Assembly (NCBI GenBank): GCA_038241115.1
Contig: JBBRGA010000015.1
Span: 1 to 38,225 of the forward strand
Reading direction: 5' to 3'
Length of the DNA: 38,225 nucleotides
Source: JANYJJ01 sp038241115
Lineage (GTDB): Bacteria; Pseudomonadota; Gammaproteobacteria; Burkholderiales; Burkholderiaceae_C
Shown here: piece by piece, positions 25,604 through 34,249 of the stretch
How the letters are laid out: the number at the start of each line of letters is the position of its first letter
How positions within the stretch are numbered: position 1 is the first letter of the stretch
Program-made: the position numbers and the translations under genes
Notes under the pieces: generated by a model
What the model was told of the DNA's origin: nothing
What the model saw: the letters and a program-made list of their open reading frames with translations, nothing else
The model's database searches: none

Positions 25604-26254
25604 TCATTGGATGATGAATGTCGAAAAGTGAACGTGGTGTATCGGGTTCGGCGCCGGCGCTTTCTTCTTGGCCTTGGACTTGCCCTTTGGCTTGGCATCG
25701 GCCGTTGATTCATCCGCCTCTTCTTCGGGCTCGTCGACGTCCAGGCCCAAGGTGCGTGCAGATTCGCGTTGAATCTCGGCGGCCAACTGTTCTTTGCCAG
25801 ATCGCTCGAGCAATTCGCGCGATGTCTTGTGGGCCAGCAGCATCAGCACGCCGTTGCGCAGTGCGGGCATGTAGGCCTTCATCTGGTCGGCAAATTTGGC
25901 GTCTTCCACTTCCAGCGTGATGCCAATTTGGGCGTAACGGTCAGCGTCCTTGTCCGCCAGGTTGACCACAAACGGGTCCAGGGGCAAGTAGGTGGGCGGA
26001 TGCTTCAAGTCGGGTTTGGCCTTGCCCTTGGATTTGGGCGAGGCGTGTGCAGTGGCCAAGTCACCGTCTTCGCCGTCGGCGGCTTCTGCAGCTTCGGCTT
26101 CAGCGGCGGCTTTTTTCTTCATGTAGAACATGCCGCCTCCGCCCGCACCGAGCAACACCGCCAGCACCACGGCGATGATGATGATCAGCTTCTTCTTGCC
26201 CTTTTTTGCGGGCGCAGCAGCGGCGTCGGGGGTAGCAGCAGCGGCAGCGGACAT
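25604..26254 (-). CDS. fliL: Flagellar basal body-associated protein FliL
   Basis: About 216 residues. A lysine-rich N-terminus and one transmembrane helix (KKLIIIIAVVLAVLLGAGGGG, residues ~21-40) lead into a periplasmic domain with PTYLPLDPFVVNLADKDADRYAQIGI, the FliL signature. An unusual extension near the C-terminus is acidic then lysine-rich (EPEEEADESTADAKPKGKSK), before the conserved-looking HHVHFSTFIIQ end. FliL associates with stators near the motor. The ATG chosen has AAGGA upstream; a longer in-frame start is unlikely. Confidence 0.92.
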   Translation of the reverse strand: MSAAAAATPDAAAAPAKKGKKKLIIIIAVVLAVLLGAGGGGMFYMKKKAAAEAEAAEAADGEDGDLATAHASPKSKGKAKPDLKHPPTYLPLDPFVVNLADKDADRYAQIGITLEVEDAKFADQMKAYMPALRNGVLMLLAHKTSRELLERSGKEQLAAEIQRESARTLGLDVDEPEEEADESTADAKPKGKSKAKKKAPAPNPIHHVHFSTFIIQ

Positions 26255-26400
26255 CGTTTTTCCTTCAAGTGCGAAATGAGCAGCATCGTCAAACAGCGGC
26301 GGGTTCATTCAAACCGCTCTGACATGAAGGAAATTATGAAAACGAAGGCGGTTTTCTCAAGCCGCGATAAGCGGGTGGTTCTCCCGCCAGTAATGTGCCG

Positions 26401-26456
26401 TGATCAACGCGCCGTGCTCAGCGCGATCTGATCAACGCGCCGTGCTCAGCGCGATG
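26401..26456. repeat. 28-base direct duplication with internal dyad, after fliK
   Basis: Two consecutive 28-base units that differ only in the last base. Each can fold, pairing GATC...CGCGC with GCGCGATC. It starts 16 bases beyond the fliK stop. A separate GCCTGA-GCCGAA-TCAGGC hairpin (26461-26478) overlaps the stop itself. Confidence 0.9.
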
Positions 26457-26472
26457 TGCTGCCTGAGCCGAA

Positions 26473-28113
26473 TCAGGCGTACAAATCAACGCCACCCACT
26501 GTGGCCGGTATGCGCCGCGGCAGTGCCTGCGCGGTCGGTTCGTCTGTGCCGGACAGCGCGGTGATGTTGCGGCGGCTCGAGCCTTGGCGTTTTTCACTGT
26601 CGGCAGGTTCTTGCCCTTTGGCGTGTTGCGACACGCCGCCGCCGGCCAAAGTGAAGCCCGCGTCCAGCAGTGCGCTGGCCAGTTCAGGCATGCCCGCTTC
26701 GATGGCTGCGCGGGTGACGGCCAGATCGGCGCCAAATTCCACACGAGCCTGGTTCCCTTCCATGACGATTTGGATCGACACCGGCCCCATTTCTGCGGGG
26801 TTCAGATGGAGTTCGGCGCTTTGTACGCCGTCGCGGGCCAAAAGGCTGACCTGCACGCCCAAGGCCTCGCGGAATTCGGGTGCGTTGACAGGCGTGTGGA
26901 AGCTCAGCTTCAGCGTTTCGGCAGCGGCGCTGCCCGCGTTGCCAATCTGATGTGACGCATTCATGCTGCCCGCCAACGCTGACGAAAAGTCGACGGCTGA
27001 GGCGGCGCCGCCGAGCTCTTTGACCATCGAGGTCAACGCCTTGTCAATTGAATTGGGGTTTGCATTCGGGTTCAAGCTCGCATTGCCGTTCGCCCACATC
27101 GCGGTGGCTTGCAAGTCGCTTGGTTGTGCCGTTTGGAGTCCAGTGGGTGGCCCGCTTTGTGGTCCGGCTTGTTGTGGCCCGGCCTGTATTCCCGTCTGCA
27201 GCGTCGTTTGCAGGCGCGTGCCGGTGCGAGCGTCGCCGGCCTCGCGTGCGCCGCTCGATGCGGCTTGCACGGCTTGACGGCGCGAGCTGCCGACGTTTTC
27301 CAAAGCAGTGTCGCGAGCGGAATCAGTCGCAACATCAGCCGCAACATCAGCCGCAACATCGGACGCTGTGTCGGATGTATTTTTCGCACGGCTCGCGCCA
27401 GCCGCTGCGGTCTGTGCAGCGCTTTGTCGTGCATCGCTGACGTTCGCAGCGGTATCCGCCTTGCTCAGCAATTGGGTGTTTTTGTCCGCCAGGTCTTGTG
27501 CCGTGGTCTGCGTCACCAGCTGCGCGGCGAGCTCGGACTCGGGTGTGGCAACTTCATCGCTGGCTTGGGCGTTTTTCTCGGGCAGTCCTGCGGCGCTCTG
27601 TTTCACAACTGCTGGGTTCAACGCAGCCACCCATGCGGCCATGTCAGCGCTCAGTGTGGCGCCGCCAGCGGCTTTTTTGTCGTCGGTTTCACTTGATTCA
27701 GTGGTGGCGCTGTCGGAAGCTGCGCGCTGCGGTTCGTTCTGTGCGTCGGCCGACGCGCCGGGTGCCTTGATCGAGGCTCGATGGGCTGCCATGCGGGCCG
27801 CCGCTTTGGCGTTGTTGCGTGCGTTTTCTTCGGCTCGGCCGGCCTCGCTAGTGGGGCCTGTTTGAGCTGTGCTGCTTGCGGCTGATCTGGAATTGACGGC
27901 ATTGACAACGGGATTGGCAACGGCTGTGGCCTGTATTTGTGGCAACGCTTGCGGCGCTCTCTGCGTCATGGTTTGGGCAGACAGCGCCTGCGCGTTGTTC
28001 ATGAGGGTGGCAAAGCGCTTGCTCAAACCGGCATCGGCATTGGGCTTCGCAATGGGCGCCGCCTCTGGACTGCTTTTCAAGCTCAGGGTGCTGCTTTTCA
28101 AGGTGCTCATCAT
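26473..28113 (-). CDS. fliK: Flagellar hook-length control protein FliK
   Basis: About 546 residues. FliK is a secreted ruler that sets hook length and switches export specificity. The long N-terminal two thirds are low-complexity, rich in Ala, Ser, Gln and Thr, including repeat-encoded DVAADVAADVATD and a Gln/Gly/Pro segment. The C-terminal export-switch domain (last ~130 residues) is conserved: SLLARDGVQSAELHLNPAEM followed by GPVSIQIVMEGNQARVEFG. The start is the first of two adjacent ATGs, with AAAGG upstream. A 12-base repeat lies inside the gene at 27328-27363. Confidence 0.92.
   Translation of the reverse strand: MMSTLKSSTLSLKSSPEAAPIAKPNADAGLSKRFATLMNNAQALSAQTMTQRAPQALPQIQATAVANPVVNAVNSRSAASSTAQTGPTSEAGRAEENARNNAKAAARMAAHRASIKAPGASADAQNEPQRAASDSATTESSETDDKKAAGGATLSADMAAWVAALNPAVVKQSAAGLPEKNAQASDEVATPESELAAQLVTQTTAQDLADKNTQLLSKADTAANVSDARQSAAQTAAAGASRAKNTSDTASDVAADVAADVATDSARDTALENVGSSRRQAVQAASSGAREAGDARTGTRLQTTLQTGIQAGPQQAGPQSGPPTGLQTAQPSDLQATAMWANGNASLNPNANPNSIDKALTSMVKELGGAASAVDFSSALAGSMNASHQIGNAGSAAAETLKLSFHTPVNAPEFREALGVQVSLLARDGVQSAELHLNPAEMGPVSIQIVMEGNQARVEFGADLAVTRAAIEAGMPELASALLDAGFTLAGGGVSQHAKGQEPADSEKRQGSSRRNITALSGTDEPTAQALPRRIPATVGGVDLYA
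27328..27363. repeat. 12-base tandem repeat inside fliK
   Basis: Three CGCAACATCAGC-type units (last one diverged), read on the coding strand as repeated D-V-A-A. The frame is preserved. Confidence 0.8.
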
Positions 28114-28185
28114 GGTGTGGACTGCCTTTGTCTTCAAGAAACAGAAACGCTGTGATCAGACGCTCAGTGGCGCGGGTGCCGTGGT

Positions 28186-28227
28186 GCGAGTGCAGTGATG
28201 CAAGTTCAGCGATGCGAGTGCAGCAAT
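28186..28227. repeat. 14-base tandem repeat directly after fliJ
   Basis: Three 14-base units (GCGAGTGCAGTGAT and two variants), ending one base from the fliJ stop codon in the fliJ-fliK gap. Untranslated. Confidence 0.88.
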
Positions 28228-28228
28228 T

Positions 28229-28693
28229 TCAGGCCGTCGACGGGGCGTCGCGCTGACTGCGGTTCCAGGCGCTGCGCGCCGCAAATTCGTCGCTTGTTTT
28301 TTGGTCTCTGCGCGCCTGCGTGATTCGGTCTTCAGCCACGCGGCGCTCTATCAATTTACGCACCGTGGCCACGCGCAACTCCGCAGCCACCAAGGCTGTG
28401 CGCGCCATGTCTGCCTGCCGTCCGGCGTGGCGCACCACTTGTTGCTGTTGCTCCACGGCCATGGTCAGCCGCTGCATGAAGCCCCGGTAGCACTGCACCA
28501 AGGTCATGGTGCTGGCGCTTTGAAAGTGTTTTGACCAACGGATTTCGTAGTCGCGCCTGTAGGTCAACAACTGGTCTGCCTGAGCGGCCGCGGTTTCGTG
28601 CACGCCGATCAGGCGCGTCAGCTCGGCTTGGGTGCTGTCACGCTCGGTTTCGCTTTGCGCCAACAGCGCGAGCAGGGGTTGCATGGGTGTCAT
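28229..28693 (-). CDS. fliJ: Flagellar export chaperone-like protein FliJ
   Basis: A 154-residue, highly charged and Gln-rich protein predicted to be an antiparallel coiled coil, the fold of FliJ, which is the stalk-like partner of the FliI ATPase. The first helix starts near PLLALLAQSETERDSTQAEL and the returning helix includes KLIERRVAEDRITQARRDQK, a recognisable FliJ C-terminal pattern. It sits between fliI and fliK as in related operons. Confidence 0.9.
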   Translation of the reverse strand: MTPMQPLLALLAQSETERDSTQAELTRLIGVHETAAAQADQLLTYRRDYEIRWSKHFQSASTMTLVQCYRGFMQRLTMAVEQQQQVVRHAGRQADMARTALVAAELRVATVRKLIERRVAEDRITQARRDQKTSDEFAARSAWNRSQRDAPSTA

Positions 28694-28737
28694 GGCGACT
28701 TATTCAGGGTTGCGTTGAATGGCACAGAGCGTTGAGT

Positions 28738-30300
28738 TCAGTTCAGGACCGCGCTCAGTTGCTCGATGCTGCTGTCCAGCAAGGCGCGATCGAACATGCC
28801 TTGCTGAAGAAATGCGGTCATGGGCACGTGCAGTTGCACGGCGTGGTCGAGCTCGGGGTCGTGGCCCGGCGCATATGCGCCAATTTGTATCAGGTCGCGC
28901 GCCTTGCTGTGGCGCGAGTGCAGCTGCCTGAAGCGCCGCGCGGCCTGCACGTGTTCGGGCGACGCCACGCTGTTCATCACGCGCGAGATCGAAGCTTCCA
29001 CATCGATGGCCGGGAAGTGACCGGCTTCGGCCAGCTCGCGTGACAGCACGATGTGTCCGTCCAGGATGCCGCGCGCCGCATCGGCAATCGGGTCCTGCGG
29101 GTCATCGCCCTCGGTGAGCACGGTGTAAAAAGCGGTGATGGAACCGCCGCCGGCCCCGCCGTTGCCGCTGCGCTCCACCAGCTGTGGAAGTTTGGCGAAA
29201 CAGCTCGGCGGGTAGCCGCGGGTGGCCGGTGGCTCGCCGATGGCCAGCGCAATTTCGCGCTGCGCCATGGCATAGCGGGTAAGGGAGTCCATGAGCAGCA
29301 GCACGTTCATGCCGCGGTCTCGAAAGTGTTCGGCGATGGCGGTGGCGTAGTGCGCACCTTGCATGCGGGTCAGCGGCGGCGAGTCGGCCGGAGCCGCCAC
29401 CACCACCGAGCGCGCCAGGCCCTCGGCGCCCAAAATATCTTCGATGAACTCTTTGACTTCGCGGCCGCGCTCGCCGATCAGGCCCACCACCACCACGTCG
29501 GCGGCGGTGTATCGGGCCATCATGCCCAGCAGCACCGATTTGCCCACGCCGGTGCCAGCGAACAGGCCGATGCGCTGACCGCGTCCGACAGTGAGCATCG
29601 CGTTAATCGCACGCACGCCGGTGTCCAGAGGCGTGCGAACGGGGTCGCGGTCCATGGCGTTGATGGGGCGGCGCGTCAGCGGCTCATTGCGGGTTTCACC
29701 CAGCGGGCCACGGCGGTCCATCGGCTGACCGTGCGGGTCGATGACACGGCCCAGCAGGCCGTCGCCCACAGGCAGGTGCAAGGTGCGGTCCAAGCTGCGC
29801 CGCCACGGATGCTGTGTGCCTCCCAACATCAGGGGCACCACCGGCATGGCGCGCGGCACCACACGGGCACCGCTGGCCAGGCCGTGAATCTCACCGGTGG
29901 GCATCAGGTACGCGCGGTCGCCCGAGAAGCCGACCACCTCGGCCAGCAGCGGGCCGCGTGCGCTGCCCTGACTGGATGGACGTCCGCCTTCGCGCGGTCC
30001 GTCTCTTGCGATGTCTCTTGCGATGTCTCGTGCGCTTTCTCTTGCACTTTCTCTTGCAATCTCACGCGCAGCTTCACGCGCACCCTCGCTGTGAATTTCG
30101 CACACCGAGCCCACCGGCAAGCGTATGCCCGCGGCTTCCAGCACCAGGCCCGCCACGCGCACCAAGATGCCTTGGGTTTCCAACGGCTGTGGCTCGGCGG
30201 CAAAGCTTTGCAGGTCTTCCAGATAGCGCTTCCACGCTTCGGTTTGTGCCGCGGCGCGTTCGGCCGGCGTGGCTGAATTGGGAGCCACAGCCGCTGTCAT
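28738..30300 (-). CDS. fliI: Flagellum-specific ATPase FliI
   Basis: A 520-residue F1-ATPase-like enzyme that powers or gates flagellar protein export. Walker A is GLFAGTGVGKSVLLGMM, preceded by the family signature TGVRAINAMLTVGRGQRIG; Walker B is VLLLMDSLTRYAMAQREIA. GYPPSCFAKLPQLVERSGN and DDPQDPIADAARGILDGHIVLSR are intact. Unusually, residues ~72-116 of the N-terminal domain are an insertion of seven near-identical Ala-Arg-Glu/Asp-Ser/Ile tetrapeptides plus a Gly/Pro/Ser stretch, making the protein about 60 residues longer than typical FliI. The start overlaps the fliH stop by four bases. Confidence 0.96.
   Translation of the reverse strand: MTAAVAPNSATPAERAAAQTEAWKRYLEDLQSFAAEPQPLETQGILVRVAGLVLEAAGIRLPVGSVCEIHSEGAREAAREIARESARESARDIARDIARDGPREGGRPSSQGSARGPLLAEVVGFSGDRAYLMPTGEIHGLASGARVVPRAMPVVPLMLGGTQHPWRRSLDRTLHLPVGDGLLGRVIDPHGQPMDRRGPLGETRNEPLTRRPINAMDRDPVRTPLDTGVRAINAMLTVGRGQRIGLFAGTGVGKSVLLGMMARYTAADVVVVGLIGERGREVKEFIEDILGAEGLARSVVVAAPADSPPLTRMQGAHYATAIAEHFRDRGMNVLLLMDSLTRYAMAQREIALAIGEPPATRGYPPSCFAKLPQLVERSGNGGAGGGSITAFYTVLTEGDDPQDPIADAARGILDGHIVLSRELAEAGHFPAIDVEASISRVMNSVASPEHVQAARRFRQLHSRHSKARDLIQIGAYAPGHDPELDHAVQLHVPMTAFLQQGMFDRALLDSSIEQLSAVLN
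29998..30088. repeat. 12-base tandem repeat within fliI
   Basis: About seven degenerate 12-base units (TCTCTTGCGATG-like on the plus strand), translated as the charged tetrapeptide repeats in the FliI N-terminal domain. The reading frame is maintained. Confidence 0.9.
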
Positions 30301-31274
30301 GGGCGTGCCTCGTCGAACGCTTTTTTGCTGTCGCTGTTGCTGTTGCTGTCAGCGTCGATGTGAACTTCATTTTCCGTGGCGTCCTCGGTCTTGACCGCCG
30401 CCGCTGCCGCCGCCGTCCCCTCGCGCTGCCATCTGTCTTCGCAACCCAAGACCGCCGCTGCGCGCTGCCAGCGCGCTTCGATGCTGGCGTCCACCTTGCC
30501 GATGTCTGACTCCACCAAGCAGCCACCTCGGGTGATGGCGGCGTCGCTGACCAACCGTGCGCCGGCGCTGCGCAATGCCTCTGCGGCGCCGGAGGCGACC
30601 AGCGCGTGGTCGTCGGGGTGCACGCGAAGCGTTGTGTGACGCGCGCCTTGCAGCAGCGCGTCGAGCGCGTCTTCGGCCACCGCCGCGATCAATTCGGGTT
30701 GGCTGCGCAACTCCATCCGCACCACATGCTGGGCCAGGTGGGTGGCCGACACCGCAATGGCGCGCGCCATGTCTTGCTGCAAATCGTCCAGCTGATGGCC
30801 CATTGACTTCACCAAGCTGCCCACCTGCGCGGTCACTTGCATGGCGAAGCTTTGCTTGAAGCTTTCCATCGCGGCCAGTCCGTCGCGGTAGCCGTCTTGG
30901 TAGCCCGACTGGCGCACGGCTTTGTTGGCGGCGGCCAGGTCGGCGGGCGTGATGTGGGGTGTGGTGTTGGAAGTAAATCCGGACGCATTGGCGCCGGCTC
31001 CCACGGCGCTTTGTGCTGCGGCCATGCTTTGGGTGGGGCGGCGTCGGTCCACGCCCGCAACGTAGGGGGACGCCGCCTGCGGCGCGGCCGCGGCACGCAG
31101 GTCGGCAGAGCTGGCCGCGGGCGCAAAGGCCGGATTGCCGTCCAGATTTTTCGGCATCCAGCTTGAGAAGCTGCCCATTTCCTCGCGCGGTATGAAGCGG
31201 CTGTGAACCGAAGCATTTTTGGCGTCCGGTTGGGCGTCTTGCCCGCCAGGTTGATGCAACTTAGACGTAGTCAT
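30297..31274 (-). CDS. fliH: Flagellar export ATPase regulator FliH
   Basis: About 325 residues. FliH links FliI to the C-ring. The N-terminus has SRFIPREEMGSFSSWMP, a recognisable FliH start. A Gly/Ala/Arg-containing central helix (ADLAAANKAVRQSGYQDGYRDGLAAMESFK) has the Gly-spaced repeat typical of FliH. The C-terminal domain includes ATHLAQHVVRMELRSQPELI and TLRVHPDDHALV. It ends in a diverged Asp/Ser/Asn tail. The ATG chosen overlaps the end of fliG by 14 bases; an upstream GTG start is possible. Confidence 0.92.
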   Translation of the reverse strand: MTTSKLHQPGGQDAQPDAKNASVHSRFIPREEMGSFSSWMPKNLDGNPAFAPAASSADLRAAAAPQAASPYVAGVDRRRPTQSMAAAQSAVGAGANASGFTSNTTPHITPADLAAANKAVRQSGYQDGYRDGLAAMESFKQSFAMQVTAQVGSLVKSMGHQLDDLQQDMARAIAVSATHLAQHVVRMELRSQPELIAAVAEDALDALLQGARHTTLRVHPDDHALVASGAAEALRSAGARLVSDAAITRGGCLVESDIGKVDASIEARWQRAAAVLGCEDRWQREGTAAAAAAVKTEDATENEVHIDADSNSNSDSKKAFDEARP

Positions 31275-32271
31275 CGGCGCCGCCCGCACTGGTCAGGTTG
31301 ATCTGACCTTCGTCTACCAAACGGCGCACGATCTTGAGCATTTCTTTCTGCTCGGTTTCGACCTCTGAAACCCGCACCGGTCCGCGTGTGTCCAGATCTT
31401 CGCGCAGCGTTTCTGCGGCTCGGGTGGACATGTTCTTGAATATTTTTTCGCGCAATTCCGGCTTCGCACCCTTCAGAGCAATGACCAGAGATTCGGACTG
31501 CACTTCCTTCAACAGTGCTTGCATGCCTTTGTCGTCGACGCCGTCCAGGTCGTCGAAGGTGAACATGTTGTCCATGATCTTTTGCGCCAGATCGCTGTCG
31601 GCTTCGCGGATGTAGTCGAGCGCAGCGGTTTCTATGCTGCTGCCCATCATGTTGATCATCTCGGCGGCCGCCTTGACACCGCCCAACGTCGCCTTGCGCG
31701 AGTGCTCGTTGCCCGCCAACACACGCGCCATCACCTCGTTCAGGTCTTTCAGCGCAGAAGGCTGTATGCCGTCCAGCGTCGCGATGCGCACCAGCACCTC
31801 GTTGCGTTGGCGCTCAGCAAAGTGCTTCATGATCTCGGCGGCATGGTCGAAGTCGAGGTGAACCAGGATGGCCGCCACGATTTGCGGATGCTCCATGCGC
31901 AGCAGTTCAGCCACCGACGTGGCGGCCATCCACTTCAGGCTTTCAATGCCTGCCGTTTCACCGCTTTGCATGATGCGGTCGATCAGGATGTTGGCTTTGT
32001 CTTCGCCAAGCGCGCGACGCAGGACGCTCTTTACATATTCGTCCGAGTTACCGACCAACAGGCTTTGCTCGCCGGCTTGGCTGTTGAACTGATCCAGCAC
32101 GCTGGTGACGCGGTCGCGCGTGACATTCTTCAGCTTGGAAATGGTTTCGCCCAGCTTTTGAACCTCTTTGGGTTTGAGGTGCTTGAACACCTCGGCCGCG
32201 TCTTCTTCGCCGAGGGACATCAGCAAGATCGCAGCGTTTTCCACGCCGTCGCCTTCGGGTGGTGCGCTCAT
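31261..32271 (-). CDS. fliG: Flagellar motor switch protein FliG
   Basis: A 336-residue rotor protein that couples stator work to rotation and binds the FliF tail. N-terminal ENAAILLMSLGEEDAAEVFKHL, the middle-domain MEHPQIVAAILVHLD (EHPQ motif near residue 127) and the C-terminal charged torque helix KPELREKIFKNMSTRAAETLREDLD are intact. It lies 75 bases after fliF. Confidence 0.97.
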   Translation of the reverse strand: MSAPPEGDGVENAAILLMSLGEEDAAEVFKHLKPKEVQKLGETISKLKNVTRDRVTSVLDQFNSQAGEQSLLVGNSDEYVKSVLRRALGEDKANILIDRIMQSGETAGIESLKWMAATSVAELLRMEHPQIVAAILVHLDFDHAAEIMKHFAERQRNEVLVRIATLDGIQPSALKDLNEVMARVLAGNEHSRKATLGGVKAAAEMINMMGSSIETAALDYIREADSDLAQKIMDNMFTFDDLDGVDDKGMQALLKEVQSESLVIALKGAKPELREKIFKNMSTRAAETLREDLDTRGPVRVSEVETEQKEMLKIVRRLVDEGQINLTSAGGADDYV

Positions 32272-32346
32272 GGGGCTGTTGAGAGTTGAGGGAACACAGG
32301 CGCGCGTTCAGGCAATTTTTCAGACACGTTGTCGGCCACGTTTGGT

Positions 32347-34044
32347 TTAAGTTGTACTTTTGCTGGCACCGCCGCTGACCCAGCCGCTGACGATTTCGGC
32401 GGCTGCGCTGGGGTTGTGCTTCGCCATTTGTCTGGCTTGCTCGAGGCTCTGGTTGAACTGTGGTGAAGGCAAGGCTTTCAAGCCTTGACCGTCCAAGGCC
32501 GGCAGCACTTCAGCGTCGTCGACCACCGCATTCACTTGCTCGCCGGGCAGCGCCACAGGCGGCGGTGCAAACGCCACTTTCAAGGCCGGGCGCACCATGC
32601 CAAAAAACACAATCAAGGCCACCAAAGCCAGGCCCAAAGGCACTGCTGCGGTGCGCAAGAGATCAATCACTTCGCTCTGACGCCACAGCGGCTGGCTGAC
32701 TTCCTTGCCTACGGGGTCCACCTTGAACGGCGCATTGATGACCTTCACCGAATCGCCGCGCTCTTTGTTGAAACCGATGCTTTCTTGCACCAGCCCCGTG
32801 AGCTTGTCGAGCTCTTCACTCGACAGCGGGGTGGTGCTGACCTTGCCCTTGGCGTCGGTCGTGCTGCGGTGGTTCACGACCACGGCAGCGTTCAAGCGCT
32901 TGACCGTGCCGCTGCCGTTGCGCGTCACGCGCACGGTTTTGTCCACTTCGTAATTCGTCACCGCATCGCGCCGCGTGGTGCCGCCCGCGTTGGCGCCGGC
33001 CTGCGCGCTTTGCAGCGGCGCCACCGCTCCCGTCACCGGTGCGTTGGCGGGCAAGGGCGGCTGGTTGGATGCGGCGCCCGGCACGCCGCTGGGCTGGGCC
33101 GAAGCAGCGCCGATTTGCTCGGAGCTTTGCGTGCTGCGCAGCGTGCTGTTGACGTCTTTGCCCTGGTTGGGCTTGAATTCTTCGGTGGTTGCTTCCGTCT
33201 GCGTGAAATCGACCTCGGCCGTGACGTTGGCGCGCAGGTTTTCGCGGCCCACCACAGGCTCGAGCAACTCCATGATGCGTTTGCTGTAACCCGTCTCTAT
33301 CTGTCCCACATATTGCAATTGTTGTGCGTCCAAACCGCTGGCTGAACTGCCCTCGCCGTTGCTCGACAGCAAGGTGCCGCTTTGGTCCAGCACGCTGACC
33401 GCCTTGGGGTTCAGCTCGGGCACGCTGGAGGACACCAAATGGATGATGCCGGCGATCTGTGAGCGGTCCAGGGTGCGCCCGGGGTGCAGCGTCAACATCA
33501 CCGAGGCACTGGGTTTTTGTTGTTCCCGGAAGAATCCATTTTGGTTGGGCAGCGCCAGGTGGACCCGCGCACCTTGCACCGCGGCCATGGCGGTGATAGA
33601 GCGTGTGAGTTCACCTTCCAGGCCGCGCTGAAACGTCAGGCGTTCCTGAAATTGGGTTTGCCCGAAGCGCGCTCCGTCCATCAACTCAAAACCCACTACC
33701 GAGCCTTTGGGCAGCCCGGCCGACGCCAGTTTCAAGCGCACGTCGTGCACCTTGGCAGCTGGCACCAGGATGGCCGCGCCGCCGTCGGCATGCTTGTAAG
33801 GCACGTTCATTTGCGACAGCTGCGCGATGATGGCGCCGCCGTCTTTGTCAGACAAATTGGCGTACAGCACCTTGTAGTCACCCTGGCTGCTCCACATCGT
33901 CATTGCCAGCACGACGCCTGCCAGCGCCACCACACCGATGCCGAGCGCGAACTTGCTGCGATCAGGCATGGCGGCCATGCGGGTGCCGAAGTTCGGCACG
34001 GTTTGCACTTCGGAGGGGTTGTTCACAACAACTGCGTTGTTCAT
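32347..34044 (-). CDS. fliF: Flagellar MS-ring protein FliF
   Basis: About 565 residues. FliF builds the inner-membrane MS-ring. The first transmembrane helix is near residues 31-48 (FALGIGVVALAGVVLAMTMW). The ring-building motifs follow: YANLSDKDGGAIIAQL, LPKGSVVGFELMD with RFGQTQFQERLTFQRGLEGEL, then HLALPNQNGFFREQQKPSASV. A Gly/Pro/Ala-rich periplasmic loop leads to the second helix near residue 470, and the FliG-binding tail ends SAAAEIVSGWVSGG. The ATG giving MNNAVVVNNPSEV is used; longer in-frame starts extend into the divergent promoter region. Confidence 0.95.
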   Translation of the reverse strand: MNNAVVVNNPSEVQTVPNFGTRMAAMPDRSKFALGIGVVALAGVVLAMTMWSSQGDYKVLYANLSDKDGGAIIAQLSQMNVPYKHADGGAAILVPAAKVHDVRLKLASAGLPKGSVVGFELMDGARFGQTQFQERLTFQRGLEGELTRSITAMAAVQGARVHLALPNQNGFFREQQKPSASVMLTLHPGRTLDRSQIAGIIHLVSSSVPELNPKAVSVLDQSGTLLSSNGEGSSASGLDAQQLQYVGQIETGYSKRIMELLEPVVGRENLRANVTAEVDFTQTEATTEEFKPNQGKDVNSTLRSTQSSEQIGAASAQPSGVPGAASNQPPLPANAPVTGAVAPLQSAQAGANAGGTTRRDAVTNYEVDKTVRVTRNGSGTVKRLNAAVVVNHRSTTDAKGKVSTTPLSSEELDKLTGLVQESIGFNKERGDSVKVINAPFKVDPVGKEVSQPLWRQSEVIDLLRTAAVPLGLALVALIVFFGMVRPALKVAFAPPPVALPGEQVNAVVDDAEVLPALDGQGLKALPSPQFNQSLEQARQMAKHNPSAAAEIVSGWVSGGASKSTT

Positions 34045-34249
34045 GGGTTTGTGGATGCTCTGGCACCTTGGGTCGGCACCTCGTTGGGTTCGATTATTCG
34101 AAGACTTGAGGGTCATCGATGGTCCGAACAAGCCGCAGATGTGCGGTCAGTTCCCGCCTTCGTTTTACGCAGGCGGTCTTACGATTTGCTCAAGTGTTCA
34201 AGCGGTGTGCCGAGGCCGTCGCTGCACTGACACCCACAGGAGCCAAGTG
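34045..34249. promoter_or_regulatory. Divergent regulatory region between fliF and fliE
   Basis: About 205 non-coding bases from which both the long fli operon and fliE must be transcribed. It contains a dyad TTCGA-TTAT-TCGAA at 34088-34101 that could be an operator. I found no confident sigma-54, FliA or FlhDC-type site by eye. Confidence 0.5.
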
